DNA from: Glandiceps talaboti
Taxonomy: Eukaryota; Hemichordata; Enteropneusta; Spengelidae
NCBI RefSeq assembly: GCF_964340395.1
Contig: NC_135566.1
Span: 20,851,584 to 20,915,583 of the forward strand
Length of the DNA stretch: 64,000 bases
Direction of reading: 5' to 3'
Part shown: positions 1 through 13,929 of the stretch, piece after piece
How positions within the stretch are numbered: position 1 is the stretch's first letter
Layout: every line of letters begins with the position of its first letter
Notes under the pieces: model-generated
The model's database searches: none
What the model was told of the DNA's origin: nothing
What the model saw: the letters and a program-made list of their open reading frames with translations, nothing else
Translations under genes and position numbers: made by a program

Positions 1-1581
1 GATCATTTCTAATAGATTAGATCATTCCTCTACTTTTAGAATAGATTAGATCATTTCTCTACTTTTAGAATAAATTAGATCACTTCTCTACTTTTAGAAT
101 AGATTAGATCATTTCTATACATTTAGAATAGATTAGATCATTTCTCTACTTTTAGAATAAATTAGATCACTTCTCTACTTTTAGAATAGATTAGATCATT
201 TCTCTACTTTTAGAATAGATTAGATCACTTCTCTACTTGTAGAATAGATTAGATCATTTCTCTACTTTTAGAATAGATTAGATCATTCCTCTACTTTTAG
301 AATAGATTAGATCATTTCTCTACTTTTAGAATAGATTAGATCATTTCTCTACTGTTAGAATAGATTAGATCATTTCTCTACTTTTAGAATAGATTAGATC
401 ATTTCTCTACTTTTAGAATAGATTAGATCACTTCTCTACTTGTAGAATAGATTAGATCATTTCTCTACTTTTAGAATAGATTAGATCATTTCTCTACTTT
501 TAGAATAGATTAGATCATTTCTCTACTTTTAGAATAGATTAGATCATTTCTCTACTTTTAGAATAGATTAGATCATTTCTCTACTTTTAGAATAGATTAG
601 ATCATTTCTCTACTTTTAGAATAGATTAGATCATTTCTCTACTTTTAGAATAGATTAGATCATTTCTCTACTTTTAGAATAGATTAGATCATTTCTCTAC
701 TTTTAGAATAGATTAGATCATTTCTCTATTTTTAGAATAGATTAGATCATTTCTCTATTTTTAGAATAGATTAGATCATTTCTCTACTTTTAGAATAGAT
801 TAGATCATTTCTATACATTTAGAATAGATTAGATCATTTCTCTATTTTTAGAATAGATTAGATCATTTCTATACATTTAGAATAGATTAGATCATTTCTC
901 TACTTTTAGAATAGATTAGATCATTTCTATACATTTAGAATAGATTAGATCATTTCTCTATTTTTAGAATAGATTAGATCATTTCTATACTTTTAGAATA
1001 GATTAGATCATTTCTATACATTTAGAATAAATTAGATCATTTCTCTACTTTTAGAATAAATTAGATCATTTCTCTACTTTTAGAATAGATTAGATCATTT
1101 CTCTAATTTTAGAATAGATTAGATCATTTCTCTACTTCTAGAATAGATTAGATCATTTCTCTACATTTAGAATAGATCATTTCTCTACTTTTAGAATAAA
1201 TTAGATCACTTCTCTATTTTTAGAATAGATTAGATCATTTCTCTACTTTTAGAATAGATCATTTCTCTACTTCTAGAATAGATTAGATCATTTCTCTATT
1301 TTTAGAATAGATTAGATCATTTCTCTACATTTAGAATAGATCATTTCTCTACTTTTAGAATAGATTAGATCATTTCTCTATTTTTAGAATAGATTAGATC
1401 ATTTCTCTACTGTTAGAATAGATTAGATCATTTCTCTACATTTAGAATAGATCATTTCTCTACTTTTAGAATAAATTAGATCACTTCTCTATTTTTAGAA
1501 TAGATTAGATCATTTCTCTACTTTTAGAATAGATCATTTCTCTACTTCTAGAATAGATTATATCATTTCTCTACTTTTAGA
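1..1581. repeat. 29-bp satellite array, truncated by the window start
   Basis: About 54 tandem copies of a 29-bp AT-rich monomer containing GATCATTTCTCTACTTTTAG, each with a GATC site. The array is cut by the window edge, so its true length is unknown. Variants include ATACATTTAG for CTACTTTTAG, and a 24-bp form lacking GATTA near positions 1170, 1255, 1330, 1446 and 1531. A block carrying the short forms around 1163 recurs about 276 bp later at 1439, so short higher-order duplication has occurred. The array ends in unique sequence at about 1582. No coding potential is seen. Confidence 0.97.
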
Positions 1582-3920
1582 ATAATTGAACTGCTAATTT
1601 TTATTTGAAGTGGATACGTGGATGGGAAATACCTGTTTATTAAGGAGTTTTAGACTTACATGTAGGCATAAAATAAAATTGTGTCAGTCCGATTACATTC
1701 AATTTAAAAATAGGTGGGGTAGGTAGATTTGTTATTTTATTTTATTTTATTATATATTTTTTTTCATATGTGATTGTCTAGTTCTGGTTTTCCATTGTTT
1801 TCCAAATGGTCTCTGTGTTGTTTATTTCTTCCTATCAGATGTACACTCATTACAGATTGGAAGAATAGTTTTATATTGTCTTTTTAAGTTGATGTCAGTT
1901 TCCGCACCCACTATTTCTTGCGAGACTTCACGATTTTTGCGACTTTATTATGATTTTCTCGAATATGTAAAAAAAGTTTTTTAGGGTCGGCAGTGAAAAC
2001 TAGGTGGGGTCGGGTAACCGGAACCAAACAACTTTTTTTATTTGGCCACATTTCATGGTAGCCTAGATGTTTGCACTGGTACATTTGGACTATATCCTCT
2101 CCTCCACCTTTGAGATGTTGAGATTACCTACATGTATTCAAAAATCATTAATGACTTACGGTGTCTATATCCATGCATGCTGTATTGATCAATAAACCTA
2201 CATTAGTGATATAGTATAACTTAAGTACTCAATCACATCCTGTTTAATTATGGCATGTACCAATATGCTCAGTAATACTATACCTCTACGGTACCTCTAT
2301 CAACTATTGTCATGCCTTAATGTTGGGCTTAACATTTCTGTCACCACATATTTTTTGAATACTTTTTCAACTTTTTATTTTTTTTGTGACTGGAATAAGG
2401 ATCAATTATAAAACCCACTGGCTAACAAGTAGTCTAATATGTCTCTCTCAAAATTCTGCTCTCTAAAATTAGAGATACGATAGAATTGGTGATGTCATAG
2501 GATTATTTGGCCATCATCATTCTTGCAAGCCAAGTCCACTATTTTTACTGACGCATTGAAAAACATGGTGTCTTGGATGGTGCTGTAAAAGAGGCTGTGG
2601 TTTACAACAATGGGCCATCATCATATGCAATACAATGTCAAAAAATATGTACTATTGCTGAAGTAAATAAAACTTGTGTTTTGTGTTCATGTATATTTTA
2701 TTTTTTATACCAGGCCCAGCTGCTGGAAATAGTTATTGATACATATATATAAGAAATATATGTTTACAATGAATGTTTAAATGATAGGCAAATGTCTAGT
2801 AGAAAATGTTGTGATTCCACACGAAGGCCTCAAATCAACATTGTTGGACTTTATACTTGTAATTATCTTGTTAATATTAATTTTGCAGGAAACCAAGCAA
2901 GTCAAAGATTTGGTAGTCAACAGTTGAAAAACAAAATGTTCAGTTCTACCTGTATCTTCAAATGACATTCACAATGCTATTTGTTTTTAAAATTGTACTT
3001 TTTCAAGAGTAAGCAGATTTATGTATTAAATAGCAACACTTTCATTTATTGCAAACTTGAAAATAGTTAATTTTTAAAAATTATTTATAAGGTTTTAGGA
3101 TATGCAATAAATTTCAAAACTATAGTATGACATCACATCAAATCAATTTGTATAGGGCATGAGTAGATAGTAACCATATTGGTGGCCATTTTGAATCCAT
3201 GAATGATGTATAACAAGCTTATTGCCACCCGAATCAATGTAAAACCAATTCAAACTGAATCAATTCAGTTACATTGGTTCAAATCCAGTGTCTGTCCCAC
3301 AAGAAAAGTGAGCAATAGATTTGAATCAAGTCACCTTTACTATATGAGGAGAGGTTATCAGTGCTTAAATAGCCAACTCTGGAGTGTAGAAGAGAGAGGG
3401 AAGATATAATACAAATTTATAAAATAATGCATAAATTATGTGACATTGTTCAGTCAGTATTCTTTGAGATTTAAAATTCTAGAACCAGAGGACACTAGTG
3501 GAAGTTATTGAAACCATGATCAATGTGCCAACATTCATCATCTGTTTGTGTTGTAAACGACTGGTATTTATTCCCCGAGTACATCGTAGACAGTGACAGT
3601 GTAAATTCATTCATGTCAAGTCTGGATAAACTGTGGTCACTCTATCGATTTGACACGTCTGCCATTTATTAGCTGAACTTTTGCTTACTAATATATATCC
3701 GTAATGCTATATTATGATATTTGACTTTATTGGTGGGGACAACAAGTCATATTGGGCTTATTCATGTCCCCAAAGATTCCAGTAGTCATTAATTATTGGT
3801 TTAAAACCAATTTTAATACTATGATTAAGTTTGACACCAACCCCTAAAGTGGTTTTCAACTGATTTCAATAAATTGGTTCAAACCAGTTTTAGTGTATGT
3901 GGAGAAGAAAGCTGATGTTT
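1582..3920. other. unique AT-rich intergenic or intronic stretch
   Basis: No exon, RNA gene or clear mobile element is recognised here. The longest open frames are under 70 codons and lack family motifs. Short poly-T and TTTTA runs near 1735-1760 and 2370-2390 are ordinary low-complexity sequence. Confidence 0.6.
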
Positions 3921-3926
3921 TTAAAA

Positions 3927-3982
3927 AAGCACAACTGAACTGCGGTTCAATAGTGCTATAGGCATGGTGCAGTGTCTGTCCA

Positions 3983-4046
<64 letters not shown>

Positions 4047-5060
4047 GAGACTTAAATTCAAAAACTGCCAAAACCTTAGTATTTGGTGGGGACAATATTA
4101 CTTGTAGTGTCTAGTTGGGAAATTGTTCAAAGCAAAATGATCACATCACACGTATGTGATTTGTGTCAAAAAATGTCATTTTTGGTAAAAGAACAACTTA
4201 AACTCAAAAACTACTGGGCAGATTGGTCTGAAATTTGGAGGAAATGTTCTTAGGGGTATGTAGATTAAGATTGCAGTTGTGATATGCAAATTATGGCTAA
4301 TAACATAATTTCTTATGAATAATTAAGGGTAGTAGAGAAATGTTATTGTTTTATTGATCTCATTAAATCATTAAAAAAAAATTATGATGTAACCAGTATA
4401 TGTTAGTGGCACTTGAATTACATGTATCCCTCCTTGAGGTTGGTTGGAAACATTCTTTAAGTTCTAGCACAAAGTTAACAATGGTTCACCATAAAGTCTA
4501 TCTATCCGTTTGTCTGTCTTGTGGATGATGCAAGTGATTTTAGTATTGAACTTTACCTCTCAAACTACTGGGGATGAAATTGGTAATGATTCTGAAAATC
4601 GTAGTCTGCAAATAGTGAGTGTGTCATACTTTAAACATAAGTGGCCCTAGCAAACATGACCATACTGCTCCTTAGCAACAGTCAAATGATAGGATTTATT
4701 GCAAATATACATGTACAATGTAACAACGGGGATGGGTAGGAAATTGAATTTAAAAAAAAAACCTTAGCAACAAAACCACACCCATAGCAACAGGTAAACA
4801 ATGATGTATAATGCCAATATAACATCAGTGAAGGAAAGGCAAATGAATTCAAAATATTGTATATATTGCAGCCTAGCACCAAGACCACACCCATGCATGT
4901 AGTACATGTAACATTTAAATGATGATGTATATTGCAGATATAACACCATGGATAGGTAGGAATCGGCAGAAATCTTGAAAAATGTATGCAAATATGCCTA
5001 GCAACAAGACCACAATTATAGTAGAAAACTCTTGCAATGATAGCCGCCTCTGAACCAATT
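3927..5060 (+). mobile_element. Helentron-like non-autonomous element (HINE), copy 1, 3' truncated
   Basis: The 5' end shows the family's subterminal motif AGCACAACTG (3928-3937) inside a hairpin (AGCAC..TGAAC..GTTCA..GTGCT), then GTCTGTCCATC and a (TG)n tract at 3984-4043. Core repeats with 'aactcaaaaactactgggc' and 'gatatgcaaatta' follow. After about 4640 come decayed copies of the family's 3' unit (TAGCAACA..GACCACACCCATAGC). The 3' hairpin and CAGTTGTGCTA motif seen in complete copies are absent, so the copy is truncated or eroded. The identification rests on comparison with about ten other copies in this window. Confidence 0.7.
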
Positions 5061-5592
5061 TTAATAGCTGTATTTAAATAATAACACATGCCAGCGACAG
5101 CAGTATGGTGAGGGCATTATCAAAAATGTTGGTAAAGAGTGCCAGCCCACGGGCAGGTATTATCTTGTGATATTCCCTGAGTGCATGTGTTATTGATTTT
5201 ATTACACTGTCCACTCATTTGTACATTCATTAACATGTCCTCTGATCACCATTCATCATTGATAGAAAAGTTTCCTGTTCATGGTGTATTTCCAAATTAT
5301 ACTTGCAGATAACCATTGAATGTGGACATGGCATTATTTGTAGGAGCTCAAGTACGAGCTCAGCTTATTTGTAATTACATTTATTCGAATTTCTGCAAGA
5401 AATAAGCTGGTATGTCTCACTGTAGTGACTTTGGCGTCTCGAGCACACAACACTGGAAAACGTGGGGAATAGATATGCGACGGTTGATATACATATACAA
5501 ATATAACTCTAGTGGGCAATAATGCCAGGCAATAGTCTCTACATGCACGGGCACTATCACCATGTTGGCAATAGTCTATATAAAGTCCATAT

Positions 5593-6912
5593 AATTTAGT
5601 ACATGTAAAGTAACATTTGGATTGACTTGCTTCCATATAATTTAGTATACAAATATATGTAAAGCAACATTTGGATTGACTTGCCTTCATATAATTTAGT
5701 ATACAAATATATGTAAAGCAACATTTGGATTGACTTGCCTTCATATAATTTAGTATACAAATATATGTAAAGCAACATTTGGATTGACTTGCCTTCATAT
5801 AATTTAGTATACAAATATATGTAAAGCAACATTTGGATTGACTTGCCTTCATATAATTTAGTATACAAATATATGTAAAGTAACATTTAGATTGACTTGC
5901 CTTCATATAATTTAGTATACAAATATATGTAAAGTAACATTTGGATTGACTTGCCTTCATATAATTTAGTATACAAATATATGTAAAGCAACATTTGGAT
6001 TGACTTGCCTTCATATAATTTAGTATACAAATATATGTAAAGCAACATTTGGATTGACTTGCCTTCATATAATTTAGTATACAAATATATGTAAAGTAAC
6101 ATTTAGATTGACTTGCCTTCATATAATTTAGTATACAAATGTATGTAAAGTAACATTTAGATTGACTTGCCTTCATATAATTTAGGATACAAATATATGT
6201 AAAGTAACATTTGGATTGACTTGCCTTCATATAATTTAGTATACAAATATATGTAAAGTAACATTTAGATTGACTTGCCTTCATATAATTTAGTATACAA
6301 ATATATGTAAAGTAACATTTAGATTGACTTGCCTTCATATAATTTAGTATACAAATATATGTAAAGTAACATTTGGATTGACTTGCCTTCATATAATTTA
6401 GTATACAAATATATGTAAAGTAACATTTGGATTGACTTGCCTCCATATAATTTAGTATACAAATGTACAAAGCAACATTTGGATTGACTTGCCTCCATAT
6501 AATTTAGTATACAAATGTATGTAAAGTAACATTTGGATTGACTTGCCTTCATATAATTTAGTATACAAATGTATGTAAAGTAACATTTGGATTGACATGC
6601 CTTCATATAATTTAGTATACAAATATATGTAAAGTAACATTTGGATTGACTTGCCTTCATATAATTTAGTATACAAATATATGTAAAGTAACATTTGGAT
6701 TGACTTGCCTTCATATAATTTAGTATACAAATATATGTAAAGTAACATTTGGATTGACTTGCCTTCATATAATTTAGTATACAAATATATGTAAAGTAAC
6801 ATTTGGATTGACTTGCCTTCATATAATTTAGTATACAAATGTATGTAAAGCAACATTTGGATTGACTTGCCTTCATATAATTTAGTATACAAATGTACGT
6901 AAAGCAACATTC
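5593..6912. repeat. 54-bp satellite array (about 24 copies)
   Basis: Tandem 54-bp monomers contain TTTGGATTGACTTGCCTTC and ATAATTTAGTATACAAATAT. Because 54 is a multiple of 3, two minus-strand frames stay open for hundreds of codons; this is periodicity, not a gene, since the repeated 18-residue peptide runs straight out into unrelated flanking DNA and has no start or splice context. Variants (TTTAGATT for TTTGGATT, GTATGTAAAG for ATATGTAAAG) are interspersed, pointing to unequal exchange or replication slippage inside the array. Confidence 0.96.
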
Positions 6913-7249
6913 TAAGTAGGTTATTAGGGTCATCTGTAAACTGAATATTAAAGAGCATAATATGAATATGAATTTTTTATATCCTTTGTAGTGAACTTGA
7001 TGTTTGTTTGCCAAATAGAAACCTTGGTATACATGTACATTTGTAGGTATATTTCAGTTATGCTATATTTGAATGAATATTGTTGATGGCAATGTATGTA
7101 GATTGGTTTATTTGCATATGATGTGACAGTTTGATTAGTTTTTGCTTTGTCGTGAAGATGATATTCTAAAATGAAATATACATGTACATGACATGTGAAT
7201 AACATGTTCATTGTGAGGGATAAAATACCATCAATAAACATATACATGT

Positions 7250-8760
7250 TCATTGTGGGGATAGCATACCCTCAATAATACATTGATTCATATGGGGGAT
7301 AGCATACCCTCAATAATACATTGATTTATATGGGGGATAGCATACCCTCAATAATACATTGATTCATATGGGGGATAGCATACCCTCAATAATACATTGA
7401 TTTATATGGGGGATAGCATACCCTCAATAATACATTGATTCATATGGGGGATAGCATACCCTCAATAATACATTGATTCATATGGGGGATAGCATACCCT
7501 CAATAATACATTGATTTATATGGGGGATAGCATACCCTCAATAATACATTGATTTATATGGGGGATAGCATACCTCAATAATACATTGATTTATATGGGG
7601 GATAGCATACCCTCAATAATACATTGATTCATATGGGGGATAGCATACCCTCAATAATACATTGATTTATATGGGGGATAGCATACCCTCAATAATACAT
7701 TGATTCATATGGGGGATAGCATACCCTCAATAATACATTGATTCATATGGGGGATAGCATACCCTTGATAATACATTGATTTATATGGGGGATAGCATAC
7801 CCTCAATAATACATTGATTTATATGGGGGATAGCATACCCTCAATAATACATTGATTCATATGGGGGATAGCATACCCTCAATAATACATTGATTTATAT
7901 GGGGGATAGCATACCCTCAATAATACATTGATTCATATGGGGGATAGCATACCCTCAATAATACATTGATTTATATGGGGGATAGCATACCCTCAATAAT
8001 ACATTGATTTATATGGGGGATAGCATACCCTCAATAATACATTGATTCATATGGGGGATAGCATACCCTCAATAATACATTGATTTATATGGGGGATAGC
8101 ATACCCTCAATAATACATTGATTCATATGGGGGATAGCATACCCTCAATAATACATTGATTCATATGGGGGATAGCATACCCTCAATAATACATTGATTC
8201 ATATGGGGGATAGCATACCCTCAATAATACATTGATTCATATGGGGGATAGCATACCCTTGATAATACATTGATTTATATGGGGGATAGCATACCCTCAA
8301 TAATACATTGATTTATATGGGGGATAGCATACCCTCAATAATACATTGATTCATATGGGGGATAGCATACCCTCAATAATACATTGATTTATATGGGGGA
8401 TAGCATACCCTCAATAATACATTGATTCATATGGGGGATAGCATACCCTCAATAATACATTGATTTATATGGGGGATAGCATACCCTCAATAATACATTG
8501 ATTTATATGGGGGATAGCATACCCTCAATAATACATTGATTCATATGGGGGATAGCATACCCTCAATAATACATTGATTTATATGGGGGATAGCATACCC
8601 TCAATAATACATTGATTCATATGGGGGATAGCATACCCTCAATAATACATTGATTCATATGGGGGACAGCATACCCTCAATAATACATTGATTCATATGG
8701 GGGATAGCATACCCTCAATAATACATTGATTCATATGGGGGATAGCATACCCTCAATAAT
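7250..8760. repeat. 38-bp satellite array (about 40 copies)
   Basis: The monomer contains GGGGGATAGCATACCCTC and AATAATACATTGATTYAT, with a frequent T/C difference at the last variable base. A degenerate leading unit lies at 7200-7250. A rare variant, ACCCTTGATA, occurs at 7761 and again at 8255, exactly 494 bp (13 monomers) apart, marking an internal block duplication. One unit near 7571 has lost a C. Confidence 0.96.
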
Positions 8761-9132
8761 AATGTGTACACACACACTCTATTCACACAAGCCTGAGAGC
8801 AAGATATTAGTTTTAAAAAATGATGTTTTAGGAGATATTTGCTCCAAATGAATTCTTTTAATGGTGCTATAGAGACTAATATAATAGTACTTGGTACTAA
8901 TTAGATGTGTATGGTTGGCTGGGTTTGACACACTAATTATAATTTTGTGTTATTTTTAGAAATATAATCAGCCAGGTATTTTACTGGGTCTTTTCATCTA
9001 CCATGAATTTGAAATGTATATCGGCAATTTATGGACAAAAGGTTTTCAAGCAGTCTTACTATACAATATGTTACTTTCTCCTCTCCCATGCAATGTGGTG
9101 GATGGGTAAAAACTACCCTAAGCTAAGTTACT
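8761..9132. other. unique spacer between satellites
   Basis: About 370 bp of AT-rich DNA between the 38-bp and 56-bp arrays, opening with a short CACACA run. No gene or element is recognised. Confidence 0.5.
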
Positions 9133-9458
9133 GAAGGCATCATGATCTGACACACACACGTTTTAACTAAAGTAAAAACAACCCTAACCTATGTTACTGA
9201 AGGCGTTTGAGACACGTTTTAACTAAAGTAAAAACAACCCTAACCTATGTTACTGAAGGCGTTTGAGACACGTTTTAACTAAAGTAAAAACAACCCTAAC
9301 CTATGTTACTGAAGGCGTTTGAGACACGTTTTAACTAAAGTAAAAACAACCCTAACCTATGTTACTGAAGGCGTTTGAGACACGTTTTAACTAAAGTAAA
9401 AACAACCCTAACCTATGTTACTGAAGGCGTTTGAGACACGTTTTAACTAAAGTAAAAA
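9133..9458. repeat. 56-bp minisatellite (about 6 copies)
   Basis: Near-identical 56-bp units contain GAAGGCGTTTGAGACACG and TTTTAACTAAAGTAAAAAC, preceded by a diverged seed unit at about 9100. Each carries AACCCTAACC, which resembles a telomeric hexamer only by chance because it is not itself repeated. Confidence 0.92.
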
Positions 9459-9785
9459 CTACAAATGTAAGGAATCATGTAAATGTACTAGGAACTACAT
9501 TGTAAAACACCAATCATAAAATATGTAATATTCTTAAAATCATAAATAAACTCATCCTTTTAATACAAATTAATGTACATTTATCAGGTGGGTAATTTAT
9601 TGTTCTGATCTTATCAATTGTTCTTCTTACACAACAAAGGTTTCAAAGTAACATTTACCAAGAGATAAAGGCCTGCAAAAAGAGAGTTTGATATACAATG
9701 TAATGTCTGTTGATCTTAGCAGGCAAACATTACTTGTAAGTCATTTTAAGCCAGTGTTTTGTAAAGAGCTATTTAGTACAGTGAA

Positions 9786-10003
9786 TACAGCTTCATCCTC
9801 TTTCTCCCTACGGATATTTGTTTGTACACAACTAAGTACAAGTTGGTCCTCTTTCTCTCTGGGGGTGTTTGTTTGTACACAACTAAGTACAGGGTTGGTC
9901 CTCTTTCTCCCTAGGGGGCATTTGTTTGTATACAACTAAGTACAAGTTGGTCTTCTTTCTCCCTAGGAGTGTTTGTTTGTACACAACTAAGTACAACTTG
10001 GTC
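9786..10003. repeat. ~52-bp minisatellite (about 4 copies)
   Basis: Imperfect repeats of a unit containing TCCTCTTTCTCCCTAGGG and TTTGTACACAACTAAGTACA. Divergence between units is moderate, so this array is older than its neighbours. Flanking open frames on both strands are repeat artefacts. Confidence 0.85.
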
Positions 10004-11026
10004 CTCAGTCTGCGATTAATTGGAATGTTTGAATTCCAGTCTTGGATTAATATTATTAACTTTCAGATGAGATAATTCTTGTATGTACAAACAACATTTT
10101 CTGTAGCTGTGCCAGGCAAATTATAGTCAATTTTATCATACAACAACACTGGGTTTGATGTTGAATAACTGAAGACTAATAACAGCTAGATGGTTTCATT
10201 TTCAACCACTAGAATAACTGTTGTCTGCCAGGCACCATTTTTATGAGGGAAACACAGTCATGAATATATGTAAATGATGCTACCAACCAGGCTTTATAGT
10301 CATTAATCATTTGCACTGGATGACCTCCCCTCACTTCCAAATATGTGGGCATAAATAAATCATCTCTGAAAATATAATTGCAATTCCCAGTAAGCTCTCT
10401 GTGTTCAACCTTTCAGCAGTACATACCCAATTATGCTGGTATCTCATTGTCTGCTCAACACAGCTTTCTCCTCCTGGTTATATATTTGTCTTTCATTTCT
10501 CCTTTTACACGTATGGGAATGAGCAGTACTGTTGTTTACTGTTTTCCCTCTGCAGGTAGCATCATAATATTGACTATGTGACTTCTTGGCCACCTGTTGT
10601 CCATGTTCTCTACGGGTCATCCCATTAACATGAAATTGAAGATGACTTATGTTATCTAGTCACTTTGGTGTAAAAATACTTGAGGCATGGGTTTGCTGCA
10701 GGAGCTATTTAACCCATTCAGAACACTTTAATAACACTGTATGTACACTATTCAAATACCAACTATCAAACTCAAGGGGTAACTTAACCAACTAATAATA
10801 TAATATGTACTTGTAGTTCATAAAACATACACCATACACCAAGTCCTGGTTTAAATTTTTGTGCATATTTGGAAAAAAGTGAACTTGCAAACAACCATAG
10901 AGAATATCATCATTGGTGCATATTGGGAAATGGGGAATCAGTAAATTGATACACTTGACTTAATTATGCAATCTTTTTACATTATGTGTAACTACAAATT
11001 ATCTAATCTTGGTTACCCACTCATTC
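10004..11026. other. unique AT-rich stretch
   Basis: No supported exon or element. A plus-strand open frame at 10378-10581 encodes a hydrophobic 67-residue peptide without recognisable family features, most likely spurious. Confidence 0.5.
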
Positions 11027-11368
11027 ACAGAAGGGATAACCTTCCTACTACTCCCAGATTAGGTGTTATTGAAACTGCAGAGGGCTAATCTTCCTATCAC
11101 ACCCAGATTAGGTGTTATTGAAACTGCAGAGGGCTAATCTTCCTATCACACCCAGATTAGGTGTTACTAAAACTGCAGAGGGCTAATCTTCCTATCACAC
11201 CCAGATTAGGTGTTATTGAAACTGCAGAGGGCTAATCTTCCTATCACACCCAGATTAGGTGTTACTAAAACTGCAGAGGGCTAATCTTCCTATCACACCC
11301 AGATTAGGTGTTATTGAAACTGCAGAGGGCTAATCTTCCTATCACACCCAGATTAGGTATTACTGAAA
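11027..11368. repeat. 49-bp minisatellite (about 7 copies)
   Basis: Units contain GGGCTAATCTTCCTATCACA and CCAGATTAGGTGTTA. TTGAAACTGC and CTAAAACTGC variants alternate in part of the array, suggesting a 98-bp dimer as the last amplification unit. The unit holds CTAATCT and its reverse complement AGATTAG, so each monomer can form a small hairpin. Confidence 0.93.
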
Positions 11369-12111
11369 CTGAGAATACACAATTTTGATTGAATTTAGTG
11401 AACAGCGTAATATAGTCTACAAATGTAAAAATAGGCAAACTCACATTTTTATTCAGTTGTATTCAATTTTGTCGTTCACTGAAAAAAGGGAGTGAAAACT
11501 TATTGAAGCCAATAAATCATACTTACATGATTAGATACAAAAATGTATTAGCAGAACTCTTAACTGTCACTAGCTGAGTAATGTATTAATGTCACATAGT
11601 CACATAATAGGAATTTGGAACGTGATATATCTCAATGTTTAATGCTCTACTACCAGTTAATGATGTTTTAAGCATGCTGTAATGAGTGAAAAGTTTTGTA
11701 AAGGAGTTGTTTGTATGATACTAAAATACACAAGGCAAGGTAAAAAGGGGTGAACTCTGTACCTTTCATAATCTATACTCTTGGTACTTGACAGGTAAAA
11801 CCAATAGAGAGTCACGTACCATTTGATGTACATGATAGAATAGTAAGTAGCCTTTACTATGATGTGTTACGTGTTAAATGACACTGTCCATGGCTTAACA
11901 CAAGAATATAGTCTTTGTCCATCCATCTGTCTGTACATCAATAAGTCTGGAAAATTATCCATGCACAATTAAAACATATTGCAGATTTCATCAAATAATA
12001 TTACAAATGTGATATCATGTGACAAGCAATCAATAAAAATGCATGTAGTAAATCAGATCTTAGTATTGTTTATTAACAGATGTGTTATATTTAAATTATT
12101 GGCAACTTTTC

Positions 12112-12152
<41 letters not shown>

Positions 12153-13423
12153 AATAATCACAAAATAATGACAACATTGAATGTATTGTGTCAGTGTGTC
12201 AGGTTTTGTGATAATTTTAGGAAGAATATACTATGGCATGTATGATTTATTAAATACATGTTCATACACTTAACATAGCACTGTTTGCATAAAGGTGTCT
12301 TTGAAATGATGATGTTATCATTGGAGGACAACTTGTTATGTTTAGCAATAGCACTGTTTGACACTATCACTACATATAGAATTATAGTAAATAACTATAA
12401 GATCTTGGCCTCTCAGAGGCATCGATTTAACACATCCAAAAATAAAATACTTCAGAAATATTTTTGAAGGTTTGAGTAATTCTTCCACATGTCTACCAAG
12501 GCCTGACATCATGTTCACACCTTGGCATTCAGGAAACCTTTTTGTAGAGGAACATAACACTTTTATGCTTACTTATATTGTATATATACCCCATTTGTAT
12601 ACATATTTATGAGTTGAGGTGAGTCAACAACCTGTAATCTTATCATTTTAGTGACATTGATTTGCTTGACTGGTGATTGATATGTCACCTCTTTTGATGG
12701 CAATATATAACATTGTGAACTGAGGTATTACTGGTCAGTGTATTTGTATAGAACCTTGTTATCCAGACTTCACCTTTATGGCCAGTCAAAACTATAGTTC
12801 ACTGCACACTATTCAGATTGCATAATATACATATGTCCACACCTGATTGTTGGCATTTCCATTGTGTTTATATGTACTATAAAACTCTGTCTACAGTTCT
12901 ACTAAATAGAAAGGAAGTTTATGCTGTAGAATAGGGTTTGATATATAAATTAATTTCATTTTATAATGTAAACAGTTCCAAACTTAGTACACTTCATTGA
13001 ATGAAGGCGTTCATGTTGATGTGAATGTGGATTTTATAACCCTAGCTATTTTTTTGGTATAAAAGATACACAATTATTCTGTTGCAAGGTCAGTTTCCAT
13101 CATAATTTTTAATGTATTTTGAAAAAGCTGCTCTTACTTCATTGTTCTGTTGTCACGCCAATAATGTTAGCATTTTATTCTTTTCATCACATGAGCTGAC
13201 AGCCTGAAAGGTGAAAAAGGCATGCTGGTTTAATCTAGTCGAGGACAGCCATACATCCCATTACCCTCAGACATCAACTTAAGTGACTGACTTATTTTTT
13301 CAATATTTAGGCCAAACTACATGTACATGTATTACACTATATATTATTGCTTATAATTTTGAAAAAAGCCACATTGAGATATTTTGCAAGTATTAAATTG
13401 TCTGTATAGTGTGCTGAAATGTT
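11369..13423. other. unique stretch with a CAA microsatellite
   Basis: AT-rich DNA without recognisable genes. It contains the (CAA)n tract at 12111-12151. Short frames at 12285-12560 show no family motifs. Confidence 0.5.
12111..12151. repeat. (CAA)n microsatellite
   Basis: About 14 pure CAA triplets. It produces a glutamine run in one short open frame, but nothing else supports coding. Confidence 0.95.
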
Positions 13424-13846
13424 TTAAGATTGATTGAATGGAAAACAATGTACAAATGTACAGACTGTACACTCATAATATAGTTGAGATTGATTGAATG
13501 AAAAACAATGTACAGACTACACTCATAATATAGTTGAGATTGAATGAATGAAAAACTATGTACAGACTGTACACTCATAATATAGTTGAGATTGATTGAA
13601 TGAAAAACTATGTACAGACTGTACACTCATAATATAGTTGAGATTGAATGAATGAAAAACAATGTACAGACTGTACACTCATAATATAGTTGAGATTGAA
13701 TGAATGAAAAACAATGTACAGACTGTACACTCATAATATAGTTGAGATTGATTGAATGAAAAACAATGTACAGACTGTACACTCATAATATAGTTGAGAT
13801 TGATTGAATGAAAAACAATGTACAGACTGTACACTCATAATATAGT
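13424..13846. repeat. 52-bp minisatellite (about 8 copies)
   Basis: Tandem units contain TTGAGATTGATTGAATG, AAACAATGTACAGACTGTAC and ACTCATAATATAG. GTACAGACTGTAC is a near-palindrome in each unit. Units differ by GATTGATTG versus GATTGAATG and by small indels in the first two copies. Confidence 0.94.
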
Positions 13847-13929
13847 TACTTTGCTGTGGAATGATTTTGACCAAGTAGTGTCATCCATCATGTTGTCAAG
13901 GTAATTGTTATACATGTATGTTGAAACAC

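Noticed and set aside
5334-7014. 378- and 231-codon minus-strand open frames with 18-residue repeats
   Set aside because: Produced by the 54-bp satellite; the flanking extensions are random and there is no gene context.
7250-8760. CRISPR-like regular repeats
   Set aside because: Repeats are directly adjacent without unique spacers; this and all other arrays are eukaryotic satellites.
9133-9458. Interstitial telomere repeat (AACCCTAACC)
   Set aside because: The word occurs once per 56-bp unit and is not a run of telomeric hexamers.
11979-12245. Polyglutamine-containing small protein
   Set aside because: The glutamines come from a (CAA)n tract; the rest has no family signature or splice context.
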